A stretch of DNA of 35,824 nucleotides, taken from NCBI GenBank assembly GCA_963205415.1, contig CAUJJS010000100.1:1-35824 (forward strand), given 5' to 3'. The notes beneath the pieces were generated by a model. It worked only from the letters and a program-made list of their open reading frames with translations, was not told the origin of the DNA and did not search any database. Position 1 is the first letter of the stretch; every line of letters starts with the position of its first letter. The translations under genes were made by a program, and so were the position numbers. The stretch is from Pseudomonadota bacterium. GTDB lineage: Bacteria > Pseudomonadota > Gammaproteobacteria > Xanthomonadales > Xanthomonadaceae. This document shows positions 25,577-34,740 of the stretch, one piece after another.

Positions 25577-28500
25577 CTATTGTACCTGCACCGTGGGCGC
25601 AGGTTCGGCTGCTGGCTCCGTCGATGGCTTGGCGTCGGATTCGGCTGCGGGTTCGGCTGCGGGTTCGGCTGTGGGTTCGGATGCGGGTTCGGCTGTGGGT
25701 TCGGCTGCGGGTTCCGGCAATGGTTTGGCATCGGGCTCGCCGCTGCGTTCCACCACGTCGATCTTCGGTTCCTGCCAACTGCCGGTCACCTTGTACACAG
25801 TGCGCGCCATTTCGCTCAAGGGCTGGCGCAACACCGCCTGCGCCACGGCACCCACGGCCGCACCGGCCGGTCCCGCCGCCAAGGCCCCGATGGCCGGCAG
25901 CACGCTGCCCGCCTTGGGTCGCACATCCAAGGTCTGGTCGTAATCACGCGTCTTGAGGCCGGTGCGCCCACTCAAAAGGATTCGGGCCGAGGGCGCGTCG
26001 ATGCTGAAGTCCGAGGTAAAGGCATCGCCACGACGTATCTCGAAGTGGCCACCCATCTGGTTGAAGGCGAAACCGGATTTGAAAAAGTCGCTGAAATCCA
26101 AACTCAGGCGCCGTGGAATCTCGGTCAGGTTCAACAAACCGAAGAGGCGCCCTGCCCCTGGCTCCACTTCCAGGATGCGACCTTGGCTGAGGCTCAGCTC
26201 AAGCGTGCCGTCGGCGCGCGACCAGTCGAAGTCGGCCGGCGCGCCCTGCCAAGCCAAGCTGAGTCGCCCGTGGGTGGCACCGCCATCGATCAAGCGTGAA
26301 AAACCCAGACCCGCCATCAGTGCACCGGCATCGTGCGAGGAGTAGTCCAGCGCGACCTGGGTCTGCTGGCCCATGCCGCTGCCGATCCAATCGCCCTTGG
26401 CTTTGATATCCATCGCATCCGAATGGATATCCAAACGCTCGATGTGCATGCCCTCGCGCGTAGGCCAGGTTTCCAGCCAGATATTGCCCAATGCGGCATC
26501 GCCAAATCGGGTGTCCTGTGCTTCCAAATGCAGCGGCGGAATGCTGGCTGGAGCCAGCAAACCGGGCTTGATCGGTGCGACGTACGTATCGGGCGCATCG
26601 GAACCGGGCCAGTGCAGGCGCCTGAAGCGGGCGGTGACGCCATCTTGCATCAGGCCCGCGAGCGGAATCGCTACCGTCCCATCGAGGCTATCGCCACGAA
26701 AGCCAAGTTCGACTTGCGCGTCCGTGCGGCTCATGCTCAGTCCGGTTTCACGGAAGCGTGTGCCCAGGAGGCTCAGCTCTCCCACGAACAGGTCGAGCGA
26801 ATCCAGAAAAATGTCGCTGGCGCCGCTGGTTTGTGAAAATGCCGTGCTCCAAGCTTCCGTGTCGAGCACCGGCACTTGGCCTACGATGCGCAAGCCACGC
26901 GCCGGGATGCTCGGATCCGGAGCATCGCCGAACACGGCAAAACCGTTGAAATTCTCCGCATCATCCACTCGGCCATGCAGTCGCAGCAGACTGCCGAGGC
27001 GCACCGTCAATTCGTGTTCGGCCAGCGGCAAGCCCAGCTCAATGTCCAAGCCCAATCGATCCGACGCCGCCTTGCGCAGAGGCGCGGGCAGGCTGATCGC
27101 CGTGCCTACCAGATCTGAACGGATCCGCAAGCTTGGCGTGGATTGCACAGCGTCGACTATCTTCGGCACGGTCAACTGCAAGTTCCACTCCGATTCGCCT
27201 GAGAACCAAGGTGACAACCACGTGCTGTGTGGATTGCTCGCTGCCAGCACCTGCGTAGAGAAACGGCCACGAACACTGGCCTCGGCCACGTTGGCCGGAT
27301 GCGAGGTGTAATCACCCACGGCGATGTTGAGCGTGGCCAAGGTGTCGGCAAAACCCACGTTCAACTCGTCGGCGGAAAAACCGCGATCGGAGTAGCGCAC
27401 GCGTCCGCTCGCGGCACGGAAACCAAGGCCCCAGGTGGGATCGTGCAGATCCATGCGCTCGATGTCGACATAGCCCTCCACGCGCGGTTCGCCAAGGTGA
27501 TGCTCCAGCGGGATGTGCAGATCCAGTTGGGTAGTGCCACGCCCTGTCAACGTCAGGTTCTGCATGAAACTTCCGAAATCCCGGCGCAGCGAGCTTTCGC
27601 GCAACACGCCCAAGAGTGCTGGCCCCGTACCCTCGCCCTGCACCGCCAGCTCCAGGATGGCATCGCCGAAGTTCGGGATGCCGCCGGTGACGGTATTGAT
27701 CTGTGCGCCGCCGATCCGGCCCTTGAGGTCCACCTCCATCGCCACGTTGACGAAGCGCGCCGTACCCGAAATGCCATGCCCCTCCGGCCAATCATGGTGA
27801 AACTTGAGGGTGGCATCGGCCAGTTCGGCGATGGCCTCGAAGCGTCCTTCGCCATGGCGGAATGGCCAATCGAGCACGTTGCCGCGCACCAAGGCCGCGC
27901 CGTGCGCCACCTTGCCATCAACCAAGGCGGTATCCAGCCAATGCACCACAGGCGGCGGCATGACATTCATCGGCCAGAATCGCTTGGCCACCACCAGTGG
28001 GGCTTCGGCCACATCGGCACGGAGATCCAGCATGGCGCCGCCTCCCGCGGGAAACTGCGCGCCGCCAGCCACCGTGATGTCGTAATCGGGCTCACGCAGG
28101 CGCAGGCCGGGTGTATCGATACGCCACTCCTGCCCCACGCGGAACGCCAGCAACTCGCCTTCGACCTCGGGCTGGAAGGCTTCGCGCAGGATGCCGGGCG
28201 CCACCACCTGCCAGTTTCCTGGTGCCAGCGTCAGGCGCAGGCCATCTTGATCGCCGTCCAGTTCGCCTGCGATGCCGCTGATGGCAGGAAGCCTCGCCTG
28301 CGGCGTCCATGCAAGATCATCCACCCAGGCATGCGCGCGGAAACGGTCTTGCCCATCCGCGCGCAGACCGGCATCCCGCAGGGCTCCGGAGGGTCGCAGT
28401 TTCGCCACCGTGCGGCGCAAGGCCTCCGGCACGGCCGGCAGCACCGCAGCCAATTGCGATAGCGTCGCCAAATCAAGCTGCGCCGCCTGCACGCCCCGCA

Positions 28501-29560
28501 GGGTTTTGCCTACGCCGAGCACGCGCAGGTCGCGCACCCCATCGCGCCATGGGCCTTGATGATCGCCATCCTCTGGCTCGGCGATTTTCCATTGCGGCAC
28601 ACGCAAGGCCCACACGCCATCCGCATCGCGTTCGAAGCTGGCCGCAAGCTGCCAGCGCGCGAACTCGGCTTTGAAATCGGTGTCCGCGGCATCGGTGTCC
28701 CCCGCCCGTGCGCGATGGCGCAGGGTGAGCGGTGCCAGTGCCATCAGCAATTTTCCGCCGACCGCCTGACCATCGGCCAGATCAAGCCACAGTCGAATGT
28801 CGCCACGCGCCTGTTCCAGGCCGAGGTTCTGCCACGACAGCGATTGCGACCATTCAGCCCAATCCTGCTGCAAGCCTTCCAGATACAGGCTGCCACTGCG
28901 GGCATCGTCACCGAGATCGGCCGCAAGGCGCAGACCACTGCCCGACTTGGCGTGCACCACCGCGCCCAGCCGCAGACGCCCTCCGCGCCGCTGCATGCGG
29001 GCATCCACGCGCGCCAGTTCAAAGCGACGGCCGCTGACGTCATCCTCCAGGCGCAAGCTCGCAGCCTCGATGTCGATGGCGCCGAAGCGATCGAGCAAGG
29101 CCGTGGGCGACTGAGTCGAAGCGCTGGCCGCAGGACGACCGATGCCACGCAACTGCCACTCGCCACCCGCCTTGCGACTCAGTTCCAGCTCGGGCTTGCT
29201 GATGCGCAACTCGGTCAAGGGCATGCCGGGCCAAAGGCCGGAGTACACATTGATCTGCAGCAGCGCGCCATCGATCTCCAGCGCCTGAGAGGGCTCGCCG
29301 ATGCGCAAACGGCGCAAGGCGAGTTCCGGCCCCGCACGATTCCAGCGCGCCTGAACCGACCCCAGGCTGACCGGCGCCTTGATCTGTGCCGACAGCCACT
29401 CCGCCACGCGTTGCGGATGGCGGGCCGCCAGCGGCAGCAACTGGCTGACGACGGCCACACCCACGGCCACGGCGATGATGCCGATGAGGACACACCAAGC
29501 CAGCAGGCGTCGCAGGCGACGCAGGTGATGACGCCAACGGCCGCTGCGTGATGCCGTCAT
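25577..29560 (-). CDS. yhdP: YhdP-family AsmA-like envelope protein (1327 aa)
   Basis: YhdP, with TamB and YdbH, moves phospholipid from the inner to the outer membrane. One N-terminal membrane anchor (about residues 19-45, LLAWCVLIGIIAVAVGVAVV) precedes a very long periplasmic beta-groove rich in repeating strands. The C-terminal AsmA-like part includes GRILEVEPGAGRLFGLLNL, FNQMGGHFEIRRGDAFTSDF and VLPAIGALAAGPAGAAVGAV, all typical of the TIGR02099/DUF3971 family. The length suits E. coli YhdP (1266) plus an extra tail of Glu-Pro-Ala repeats coded by a 12-bp tandem array. It follows rng by 21 bases, the conserved maf-rng-yhdP order. Confidence 0.95.
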   Translation of the reverse strand: MTASRSGRWRHHLRRLRRLLAWCVLIGIIAVAVGVAVVSQLLPLAARHPQRVAEWLSAQIKAPVSLGSVQARWNRAGPELALRRLRIGEPSQALEIDGALLQINVYSGLWPGMPLTELRISKPELELSRKAGGEWQLRGIGRPAASASTQSPTALLDRFGAIDIEAASLRLEDDVSGRRFELARVDARMQRRGGRLRLGAVVHAKSGSGLRLAADLGDDARSGSLYLEGLQQDWAEWSQSLSWQNLGLEQARGDIRLWLDLADGQAVGGKLLMALAPLTLRHRARAGDTDAADTDFKAEFARWQLAASFERDADGVWALRVPQWKIAEPEDGDHQGPWRDGVRDLRVLGVGKTLRGVQAAQLDLATLSQLAAVLPAVPEALRRTVAKLRPSGALRDAGLRADGQDRFRAHAWVDDLAWTPQARLPAISGIAGELDGDQDGLRLTLAPGNWQVVAPGILREAFQPEVEGELLAFRVGQEWRIDTPGLRLREPDYDITVAGGAQFPAGGGAMLDLRADVAEAPLVVAKRFWPMNVMPPPVVHWLDTALVDGKVAHGAALVRGNVLDWPFRHGEGRFEAIAELADATLKFHHDWPEGHGISGTARFVNVAMEVDLKGRIGGAQINTVTGGIPNFGDAILELAVQGEGTGPALLGVLRESSLRRDFGSFMQNLTLTGRGTTQLDLHIPLEHHLGEPRVEGYVDIERMDLHDPTWGLGFRAASGRVRYSDRGFSADELNVGFADTLATLNIAVGDYTSHPANVAEASVRGRFSTQVLAASNPHSTWLSPWFSGESEWNLQLTVPKIVDAVQSTPSLRIRSDLVGTAISLPAPLRKAASDRLGLDIELGLPLAEHELTVRLGSLLRLHGRVDDAENFNGFAVFGDAPDPSIPARGLRIVGQVPVLDTEAWSTAFSQTSGASDIFLDSLDLFVGELSLLGTRFRETGLSMSRTDAQVELGFRGDSLDGTVAIPLAGLMQDGVTARFRRLHWPGSDAPDTYVAPIKPGLLAPASIPPLHLEAQDTRFGDAALGNIWLETWPTREGMHIERLDIHSDAMDIKAKGDWIGSGMGQQTQVALDYSSHDAGALMAGLGFSRLIDGGATHGRLSLAWQGAPADFDWSRADGTLELSLSQGRILEVEPGAGRLFGLLNLTEIPRRLSLDFSDFFKSGFAFNQMGGHFEIRRGDAFTSDFSIDAPSARILLSGRTGLKTRDYDQTLDVRPKAGSVLPAIGALAAGPAGAAVGAVAQAVLRQPLSEMARTVYKVTGSWQEPKIDVVERSGEPDAKPLPEPAAEPTAEPASEPTAEPAAEPAAESDAKPSTEPAAEPAPTVQVQ
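25641..25712 (-). repeat. 12-bp tandem repeat in the yhdP tail
   Basis: Six units of TCGGMTGYGGGT in tandem encode EPAA/EPTA/EPAS repeats near the C-terminus of YhdP. Being a multiple of three, the unit keeps frame, so copy number could vary by slippage without breaking the gene. Confidence 0.85.
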
Positions 29561-29581
29561 GCCCGCAGCCGTAACGCGAGT

Positions 29582-31069
29582 TCAGAGCAAGACAACGTCG
29601 TAGAGCTCTTGCGCATACTGTTCATCCGCCTGAAAGCGGATGGTCTTGCCAATGAAGGCTTCGAGTTCGGCCACGGCTGCCGACTCGTCCTCCATGATGC
29701 GTGCAACCACACTGGTCGACGCCAGCACCAACAATTTCTCGGCCTCGAACTGGCGCACGGCGCGGGTGATCTCGCGAAAGATCTCGTAACACATGGTTTC
29801 GGCGGTCTTGATCGTGCCGCGCCCGGCGCAGGTCGGGCACGGCTCGCACAACTGCCGCTCCAAGCTCTCGGTGGTGCGCTTGCGCGTCATTTCCACCAGG
29901 CTCAGCGGTGAGAACTCGTACACTGTGGACTTGGCATGATCGCTGGCCATGGACTTTTCCAACTGGCGCAAGACCTGGCGTCGGTGTTCGAGGTCCTGCA
30001 TGTCGATGAAGTCGATGATGATGATGCCACCCAGGTTTCGCAGTCGCAGTTGACGGGCCACGGCCTGAGCCGCTTCGAGATTGGTTCGGAAGACGGTGTC
30101 TTCCAGATTGCGGTGGCCGAGGAACGCGCCGGTGTTCACGTCCACCGTGGTCATGGCCTCGGTTTGATCGATCACGAGGTAACCGCCGGACTTGAGCGGG
30201 ACTTCCTTCTGCATTGCCCGCAGGATTTCATCCTCCACACCGTACAGATCGAAAATCGGCCGTTCGCCTGAATAATGTTCCACGCGTTCGACCCACTCGG
30301 GGATGAATCGGCTCACAAAGCGCAGGATCCGTTCGAAGGTTTCGCGCGAATCGACCCGCACCTTTTCCACGTGCTCACGCAGATAGTCACGCACGCAGCG
30401 CAAGGACAAGGACAAGTCCTCGTACACGCAGGTGCCAACCGCAGCCTCGATCATGCCGTTGCGGATCGCGTTCCACACTTTGGCAAGGTAGGCCACGTCC
30501 TTGGCCAGAACCTCGCGCTCCAGGCCTTCGGCATTGGTGCGCACGATGTAACCCAGCGCCGCTTCGCCCACCAGTTCGCCCATCACCGATTTGAGGCGTG
30601 CACGCTCGGTCTCGTCCTCGATCCGCGCTGACACCCCCATCACGCGGCTGTAGGGCAAGAGCACGAGGTAACGCGAGGGAATGCTCAATTGCGTCGTCAG
30701 CCGGGCACCCTTGCTGCCGATCGGGTCCTTGACCACCTGCACCACCAGTTCCTGCCCTTCGCGCAGAAGCTCGGTGATGGCGGGCGTGGCAATTTCGGCT
30801 TCGCCTGCAACATCGACACCATCGCGCACTTCCGGCATCACCGCGTGCAAAATGTCCGAGGCATGCAGAAACGCGGCACGTTCAAGGCCCACGTCCACGA
30901 ACGCGGCCTGCATGCCCGGCATGACCCGCACCACCTTGCCCTTGTAGATATTGCCGACATAGCCGCGCCGGCTGGCGCGTTCGATCAGCACCTCCTGCAG
31001 CATGCCGTTTTCGACCACGGCAACGCGGGTTTCGCGCGGGGTGACATTGATCAGGATTTCCTCGGACAT
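29582..31069 (-). CDS. rng: Ribonuclease G (495 aa)
   Basis: Endoribonuclease that matures the 5' end of 16S rRNA and turns over some mRNAs. The S1 RNA-binding domain covers about 37-128 (GYVGNIYKGKVVRVMPGMQA). The catalytic Mg residues are Asp310 (TTVDVNTGAF) and Asp353 (IIDFIDM). The Zn-link CPTC at 411-414 lies in LCEPCPTCAGRG. The length matches E. coli RNase G (489) and the RNase E scaffold tail is absent. It begins six bases after maf and precedes yhdP, the usual order. Confidence 0.96.
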   Translation of the reverse strand: MSEEILINVTPRETRVAVVENGMLQEVLIERASRRGYVGNIYKGKVVRVMPGMQAAFVDVGLERAAFLHASDILHAVMPEVRDGVDVAGEAEIATPAITELLREGQELVVQVVKDPIGSKGARLTTQLSIPSRYLVLLPYSRVMGVSARIEDETERARLKSVMGELVGEAALGYIVRTNAEGLEREVLAKDVAYLAKVWNAIRNGMIEAAVGTCVYEDLSLSLRCVRDYLREHVEKVRVDSRETFERILRFVSRFIPEWVERVEHYSGERPIFDLYGVEDEILRAMQKEVPLKSGGYLVIDQTEAMTTVDVNTGAFLGHRNLEDTVFRTNLEAAQAVARQLRLRNLGGIIIIDFIDMQDLEHRRQVLRQLEKSMASDHAKSTVYEFSPLSLVEMTRKRTTESLERQLCEPCPTCAGRGTIKTAETMCYEIFREITRAVRQFEAEKLLVLASTSVVARIMEDESAAVAELEAFIGKTIRFQADEQYAQELYDVVLL

Positions 31070-31075
31070 TGCGTT

Positions 31076-31666
31076 TTACCCCCGAACTGTCACGGCGCTC
31101 GGCTGCAGGCCGAAGCTCCGCAGCAAACGATCGGTTTCAAACATCGGCAAGCCCATCACACCGGAGTGGCTGCCTGACAAAGCTTCAACGAAGGCGCCGC
31201 CACGACCTTGGATGGCGTAGGCGCCGGCCTTACCGAAAGGCTCGCCACTGGCGACGTATTCGGCGATCTGCTGCCGATTCAAAGTCGCAAAGCGAACCTC
31301 GGTACGGCAGCAGGCGCTGCGTGCACCGCCAGCATCGATGGCCCACAGCACGGTGATGACTTCGTGGCTGCGGCCGGACAGGCGTTCGAGCATGGCCTGC
31401 GCCGCCGCCGCATCGTCGGGTTTGCCGAAGATGTCATTGCCCAGCACGACTTCGGTATCGGCTGCGAGCACCACGGCGCCCTCCACACGATCCAGCGTGC
31501 GAAACCCCGCGCGCGCTTTGTCGAGTGCGACACGGGAAACGTAATCCTGCGGACTTTCGTCGGGCGCGGGGCGTTCCGGCACCGCGATGTCGCTGGTCGA
31601 AAATTCATAGCCCAGCGCGGTCAACAACTGCGCGCGGCGGGGAGATTGGGAGGCCAGATAGAGCAT
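31076..31666 (-). CDS. maf: Maf/YhdE nucleotide pyrophosphatase (196 aa)
   Basis: House-cleaning enzyme that hydrolyses nucleoside triphosphates to monophosphates, likely dTTP/UTP and modified relatives given the GAYAIQGRGG segment of the YhdE subgroup. The opening LYLASQSPRRAQLL carries the SxSPRR motif and VVLAADTEVVL carries Asp70. The length is normal. First gene of the maf-rng-yhdP group, with a weak ribosome binding site; the promoter would lie in the 31667-31750 stretch. Confidence 0.95.
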   Translation of the reverse strand: MLYLASQSPRRAQLLTALGYEFSTSDIAVPERPAPDESPQDYVSRVALDKARAGFRTLDRVEGAVVLAADTEVVLGNDIFGKPDDAAAAQAMLERLSGRSHEVITVLWAIDAGGARSACCRTEVRFATLNRQQIAEYVASGEPFGKAGAYAIQGRGGAFVEALSGSHSGVMGLPMFETDRLLRSFGLQPSAVTVRG

Positions 31667-31748
31667 CGTCGAAGCTTACTTGGGTTCCGGTGTATCGCGC
31701 TGTGCGCTCGCATACCGCGGGAGCACCGGAACACGCTGGAATGGCGTT

Positions 31749-31881
31749 AGGGAACATCTGAACGAGTCAGAACGCTGTCATTGCGAGCGAAGCGAAGCAA
31801 TCCATATATTTGATTTGTATAGCATTCATGGATTGCCACGTCGCTGCGCTCCTCGCAATGACGGCTTATTCAGATCTTCCT
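31749..31881. repeat. Palindromic intergenic repeat, copy 2
   Basis: Ends AGGGAACATCTGAA and TTCAGATCTTCCT; inner arms as in copy 1 (GTCATTGCGAGCGAAGCG and the matching right arm), centre ATCCATATATTTGATTTGTA. The length is 133 bp. It differs from copies 1 and 3 mainly in the loop and at the ends. Confidence 0.87.
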
Positions 31882-31907
31882 TAGCGCTATCGGCAACATC
31901 GTTTGTT

Positions 31908-31922
31908 TGCGAATCATTCTCA
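31908..31922. promoter_or_regulatory. Fur-box-like site
   Basis: TGCGAATCATTCTCA fits the Fur 7-1-7 core TGATAATNATTATCA at 12 of 15 positions when read on the other strand (TGAGAATGATTCGCA). It lies 93 bases upstream of the CopD-like gene, suggesting iron-dependent repression. Binding is inferred. Confidence 0.45.
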
Positions 31923-32015
31923 TCAGTCGCCCGCACGGCTATAGTGCAAGGGCTGCACGCCCGAATCGCCTTGATCCCGCACGCTGCGACCGTCGCAACC
32001 TTCTGAACTGCACTG

Positions 32016-32459
32016 ATGAACACCTACACCCTGTTTTTGCTCCTGCATCTGTTTGCTGCCTTCATCTTCGTGGGCACGGTGTTTTTCGAAGTCTTGATTC
32101 TGGAAAGCGTGCGCCAGCATGTCTCCGAACGGATCATGGCCGCCATCGAAGTCGGCATCGGCAAACGTGCGCGCCAGATCATGCCCTGGGTGCTGCTGGT
32201 GCTTTACGGCAGTGGCCTCAGCATGGCTTGGAACTACCGTGCGTTGCTGGCGCATCCCTTCGAGTCGAGCTTTGGCCTGATGCTCACGATCAAGATCGTG
32301 CTGGCTTTGAGCGTCTTGGGCCACTTCTTCACCGCCATGAGCCTACGCAGCCGTGGCAAGCTGGTGTCGCATCTGTTCAAGGGCATCCACATCAGCGTGT
32401 TCTGCCACATGGTCGGCATCGTGCTGCTGGCCAAACTGATGTTTCGCATTGGCGGGTAG
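32016..32459 (+). CDS. CopD-like small integral membrane protein (147 aa)
   Basis: Four membrane segments are visible at about 4-26, 53-72, 86-108 and 121-145. Histidines within or next to them (HLFAAF, LGHFFTAM, GIHISVFCHMVG) resemble the heme- or metal-binding pattern of the CopD-like family. Function unknown; copper handling is only a family label. A Fur-box-like site upstream hints at an iron-related role. ATG at 32016 has no strong ribosome binding site. It ends at a GC-rich hairpin shared with the convergent peptidase gene. Confidence 0.75.
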   Translation: MNTYTLFLLLHLFAAFIFVGTVFFEVLILESVRQHVSERIMAAIEVGIGKRARQIMPWVLLVLYGSGLSMAWNYRALLAHPFESSFGLMLTIKIVLALSVLGHFFTAMSLRSRGKLVSHLFKGIHISVFCHMVGIVLLAKLMFRIGG

Positions 32460-32487
32460 TGGCCCGCCGGTAAGCGCCGGCGGGCCA
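32460..32487. terminator. GC-rich hairpin between convergent genes
   Basis: GGCCCGCCGG (32461-32470) pairs exactly with CCGGCGGGCC (32477-32486), and the flanking T and A also pair. No T run follows on either strand, so it may pause or protect transcripts rather than act as a full intrinsic terminator. It starts one base after the CopD-like stop. Confidence 0.55.
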
Positions 32488-32507
32488 CGTCGACCTGCAA
32501 GCAAGCC

Positions 32508-34625
32508 TTACCAGATCACCACCTTCACATCCTCCGGCCGCACCATGGCGTCGCCCGCCTTGCAGCCGAAGGCCTTGGCGAAATTGTCCATGTTGGAGGG
32601 AGCACCAATGGCGCGGAAGGGTGCAGGCGCGTGCGAGTCGGTGTTGAGCCGCACCTTGAGTTCAGCATCCTTGAAATTGCGACGCCATACGGTCGCCCAG
32701 TTCATGAAGAAGCGTTGATCCTGGCTCAAGCCATCGATCATCGGATCGGTGAAACCCTCGCCTTGGGCTGCTTTCATCGCATCGAATGCCGTCGACAGGC
32801 CACCGAGATCGGCGATGTTCTCGCCCAAGGTCAAGGTGCCGTTGACGTGGATGCCATCGATCGAGACATAGTTGTCGAACTGCTGCACCAGCTTGCCGGT
32901 GCGCGCTTCAAAGCCCGTGCGATCGGCATCGGTCCACCAGTTGTTGAAGTTGCCTTGGGCATCGAACTTGCTGCCCTGGTCGTCGTAACCGTGGATCATC
33001 TCGTGCCCGATCACGGCCACGATGCCGCCAAAGTTGAGGGCATCGTCGGCCTTGGGGTCGAAGAACGGCGGCTGCAGAATGCCCGCCGGGAACACGATTT
33101 CGTTCTGAGTGGCGTTGTAATAGGCGTTGACCGTCTGCGGAGTCATGTACCAGTCGCCCTTGTTGACCGGCTTGCCGATCTTGGCGAAGTTGTAGCGTGC
33201 GTTGAACGCCTGCGCCGCCAGCATGTTTCCGGCGAAGTCCTTGCGATCAAAACTCAGGCCGCTCCAGTCGCGCCACTGGTTGGGATAGCCGATCTTGGGG
33301 GTGAAACTGGCCCACTTTTCCAACGCCTTCTTCTTGGTGGCATCACCCATCCAGGCCAGATTCTCGATACGCTGCTTGAGCGCCTGCGACAACTGCCCGA
33401 CCATCGCCTCCATGCGGGATTTGGATTCGGGTGGAAACACCGCCGCCACGTACAACTGTCCCAAGGCCTCGCCCACCGAGCCATTGGTCGCATCCAGCAC
33501 CCGCTTCCAGCGCGGCGCCTGCTCGGCCTGACCACGCAGCGCCTGGTTGTAGAACTTGAAGTTCTCTTGGGCAAACGCGGCGCTCAGGAACGGCGAGGCA
33601 CCGTCGATCTCGTGATAGCGCAGGTAGCTCTTCCAATCGGCCACCGGCACCTCGGTCAGCATCGTGTTCAATTCGCGGAAGAAGTCCGGCATCGCCAGCG
33701 AGAACATCGCCGGACGTGCCACGCCGATGCCGTCGAAGAATGCGGTCCAGGAGAAGTTCGGAGTCAAGGCATCGGCATCGGCCAGGCTGGTCGGCACGTA
33801 GCGCTTGGCCGGGTCGCGCAATTCCACCCGCGCCGTGGAGGCCTTGGCCAAACGGGTTTCAATCGCGATCACGGCATCGGCCTGACTGGCGGCCGCTTCC
33901 GCTGCATCGCCGGCCAGTGTGAACACGGCCGCCACATGCTCGCGCAGGGCCGCGCGGGCCTTGACGTAGTCTTCACGGTCTTCCAGATAGTAGGCGCGCT
34001 CGGGCAAGGACAATCCACCCTGCCCGACGTAGGCGATGACATTGGCGGAGTCGCGGTAATCGGCGTCGCCGTAGAAATAGAACAAGGGCATGCGGCCGGC
34101 CGCTGCGGCATCACGCAGGTATTGCGTCACGTCCTGCGTCGTGCCCAGCGCCGCCAAGCGATCCAAGCTGGCTTTCAAGGGCGTGAGGCCGGCGGCTTCG
34201 ATGCCAGCCTCATCCATGCCGGAGGCATAGAGGTCACCTACGAGCTTCTCGACGCCGGCAGCCTTCGCATCGGCACCGGCCCGTTCGACCAAGGCGCGCT
34301 GCACTTCCAACGAACGCTCGGCGAGGGTTTCGAAACTGCCCCAAGTGGTGCGGTCCGACGGCACCGGATTGGCCGACAACCACTTGCCGTTGACGTAGCC
34401 GTTGAAGTCCGTGCAAGCCGCGACCAAGGCATCCAGGTCACTGGCCGCAAAGTGAATTTCGGCCGTCTTCAGCTTGGACAGATCCAAAGGCGCAGGAGCC
34501 GCTTTCGGTGCCGCGGCCGGCGGTGTTGCGGGTGCTGCCGCTTCCTGTGGCGCGGGCTGGCAAGCGCACAGCGGCAAGACGGCGGCCAAGGCCAAGGCGA
34601 GGGGTTTGCGTGCAAGGTCCAACAT
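32508..34625 (-). CDS. M13-family zinc metallopeptidase lipoprotein (705 aa)
   Basis: A neprilysin/PepO-type endopeptidase, probably anchored in the envelope and degrading small peptides. The start at 34625 has AGGA eight bases upstream; a start at 34634 fits less well. The signal sequence ALALAAVLPLCAC has a lipobox ending at Cys22, followed by a Pro/Ala-rich linker (about 23-50). The catalytic motif HEMIH is at 541-545 and the third ligand motif GENIADLGG (Glu602, Asp606). The C-terminus CKAGDAMVRPEDVKVVIW is the M13 hallmark, with the substrate loop NAYYNATQNEIVFPAGIL upstream. Length is standard for M13. Divergent from the ATPase gene. Confidence 0.95.
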   Translation of the reverse strand: MLDLARKPLALALAAVLPLCACQPAPQEAAAPATPPAAAPKAAPAPLDLSKLKTAEIHFAASDLDALVAACTDFNGYVNGKWLSANPVPSDRTTWGSFETLAERSLEVQRALVERAGADAKAAGVEKLVGDLYASGMDEAGIEAAGLTPLKASLDRLAALGTTQDVTQYLRDAAAAGRMPLFYFYGDADYRDSANVIAYVGQGGLSLPERAYYLEDREDYVKARAALREHVAAVFTLAGDAAEAAASQADAVIAIETRLAKASTARVELRDPAKRYVPTSLADADALTPNFSWTAFFDGIGVARPAMFSLAMPDFFRELNTMLTEVPVADWKSYLRYHEIDGASPFLSAAFAQENFKFYNQALRGQAEQAPRWKRVLDATNGSVGEALGQLYVAAVFPPESKSRMEAMVGQLSQALKQRIENLAWMGDATKKKALEKWASFTPKIGYPNQWRDWSGLSFDRKDFAGNMLAAQAFNARYNFAKIGKPVNKGDWYMTPQTVNAYYNATQNEIVFPAGILQPPFFDPKADDALNFGGIVAVIGHEMIHGYDDQGSKFDAQGNFNNWWTDADRTGFEARTGKLVQQFDNYVSIDGIHVNGTLTLGENIADLGGLSTAFDAMKAAQGEGFTDPMIDGLSQDQRFFMNWATVWRRNFKDAELKVRLNTDSHAPAPFRAIGAPSNMDNFAKAFGCKAGDAMVRPEDVKVVIW

Positions 34626-34740
34626 GCGGGTCATCCTGAGGTGGGGAAACCCTAAAACTCTAGAGCATGCCCAAGGCGACGCAAAGCTCCGAAAGTCATG
34701 GTCGTTGGACGCAGCGCTGCACGCCAATCACACTCGCGGC

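Larger units (their letters stand above)
31667..32015. other. Divergent region between maf and the CopD-like gene
   Basis: This 349-base gap has no gene. It contains, from left to right, the maf promoter side, copy 2 of the palindromic repeat, and a Fur-box-like site about 94 bases ahead of the CopD-like start. No other structure was seen. Confidence 0.6.

Noticed and set aside
24250..25731. An extended N-terminus of the TIM-barrel protein with Asn-Pro-Gln repeats
   Set aside because: This part is the yhdP minisatellite read in another frame on the same strand; the start at 25497 has a ribosome binding site and the normal barrel beginning.
32631..34655. A 674-codon open frame antisense to the M13 peptidase gene
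   Set aside because: Same antisense effect in GC-rich coding DNA; the M13 protein on the opposite strand is unmistakable.
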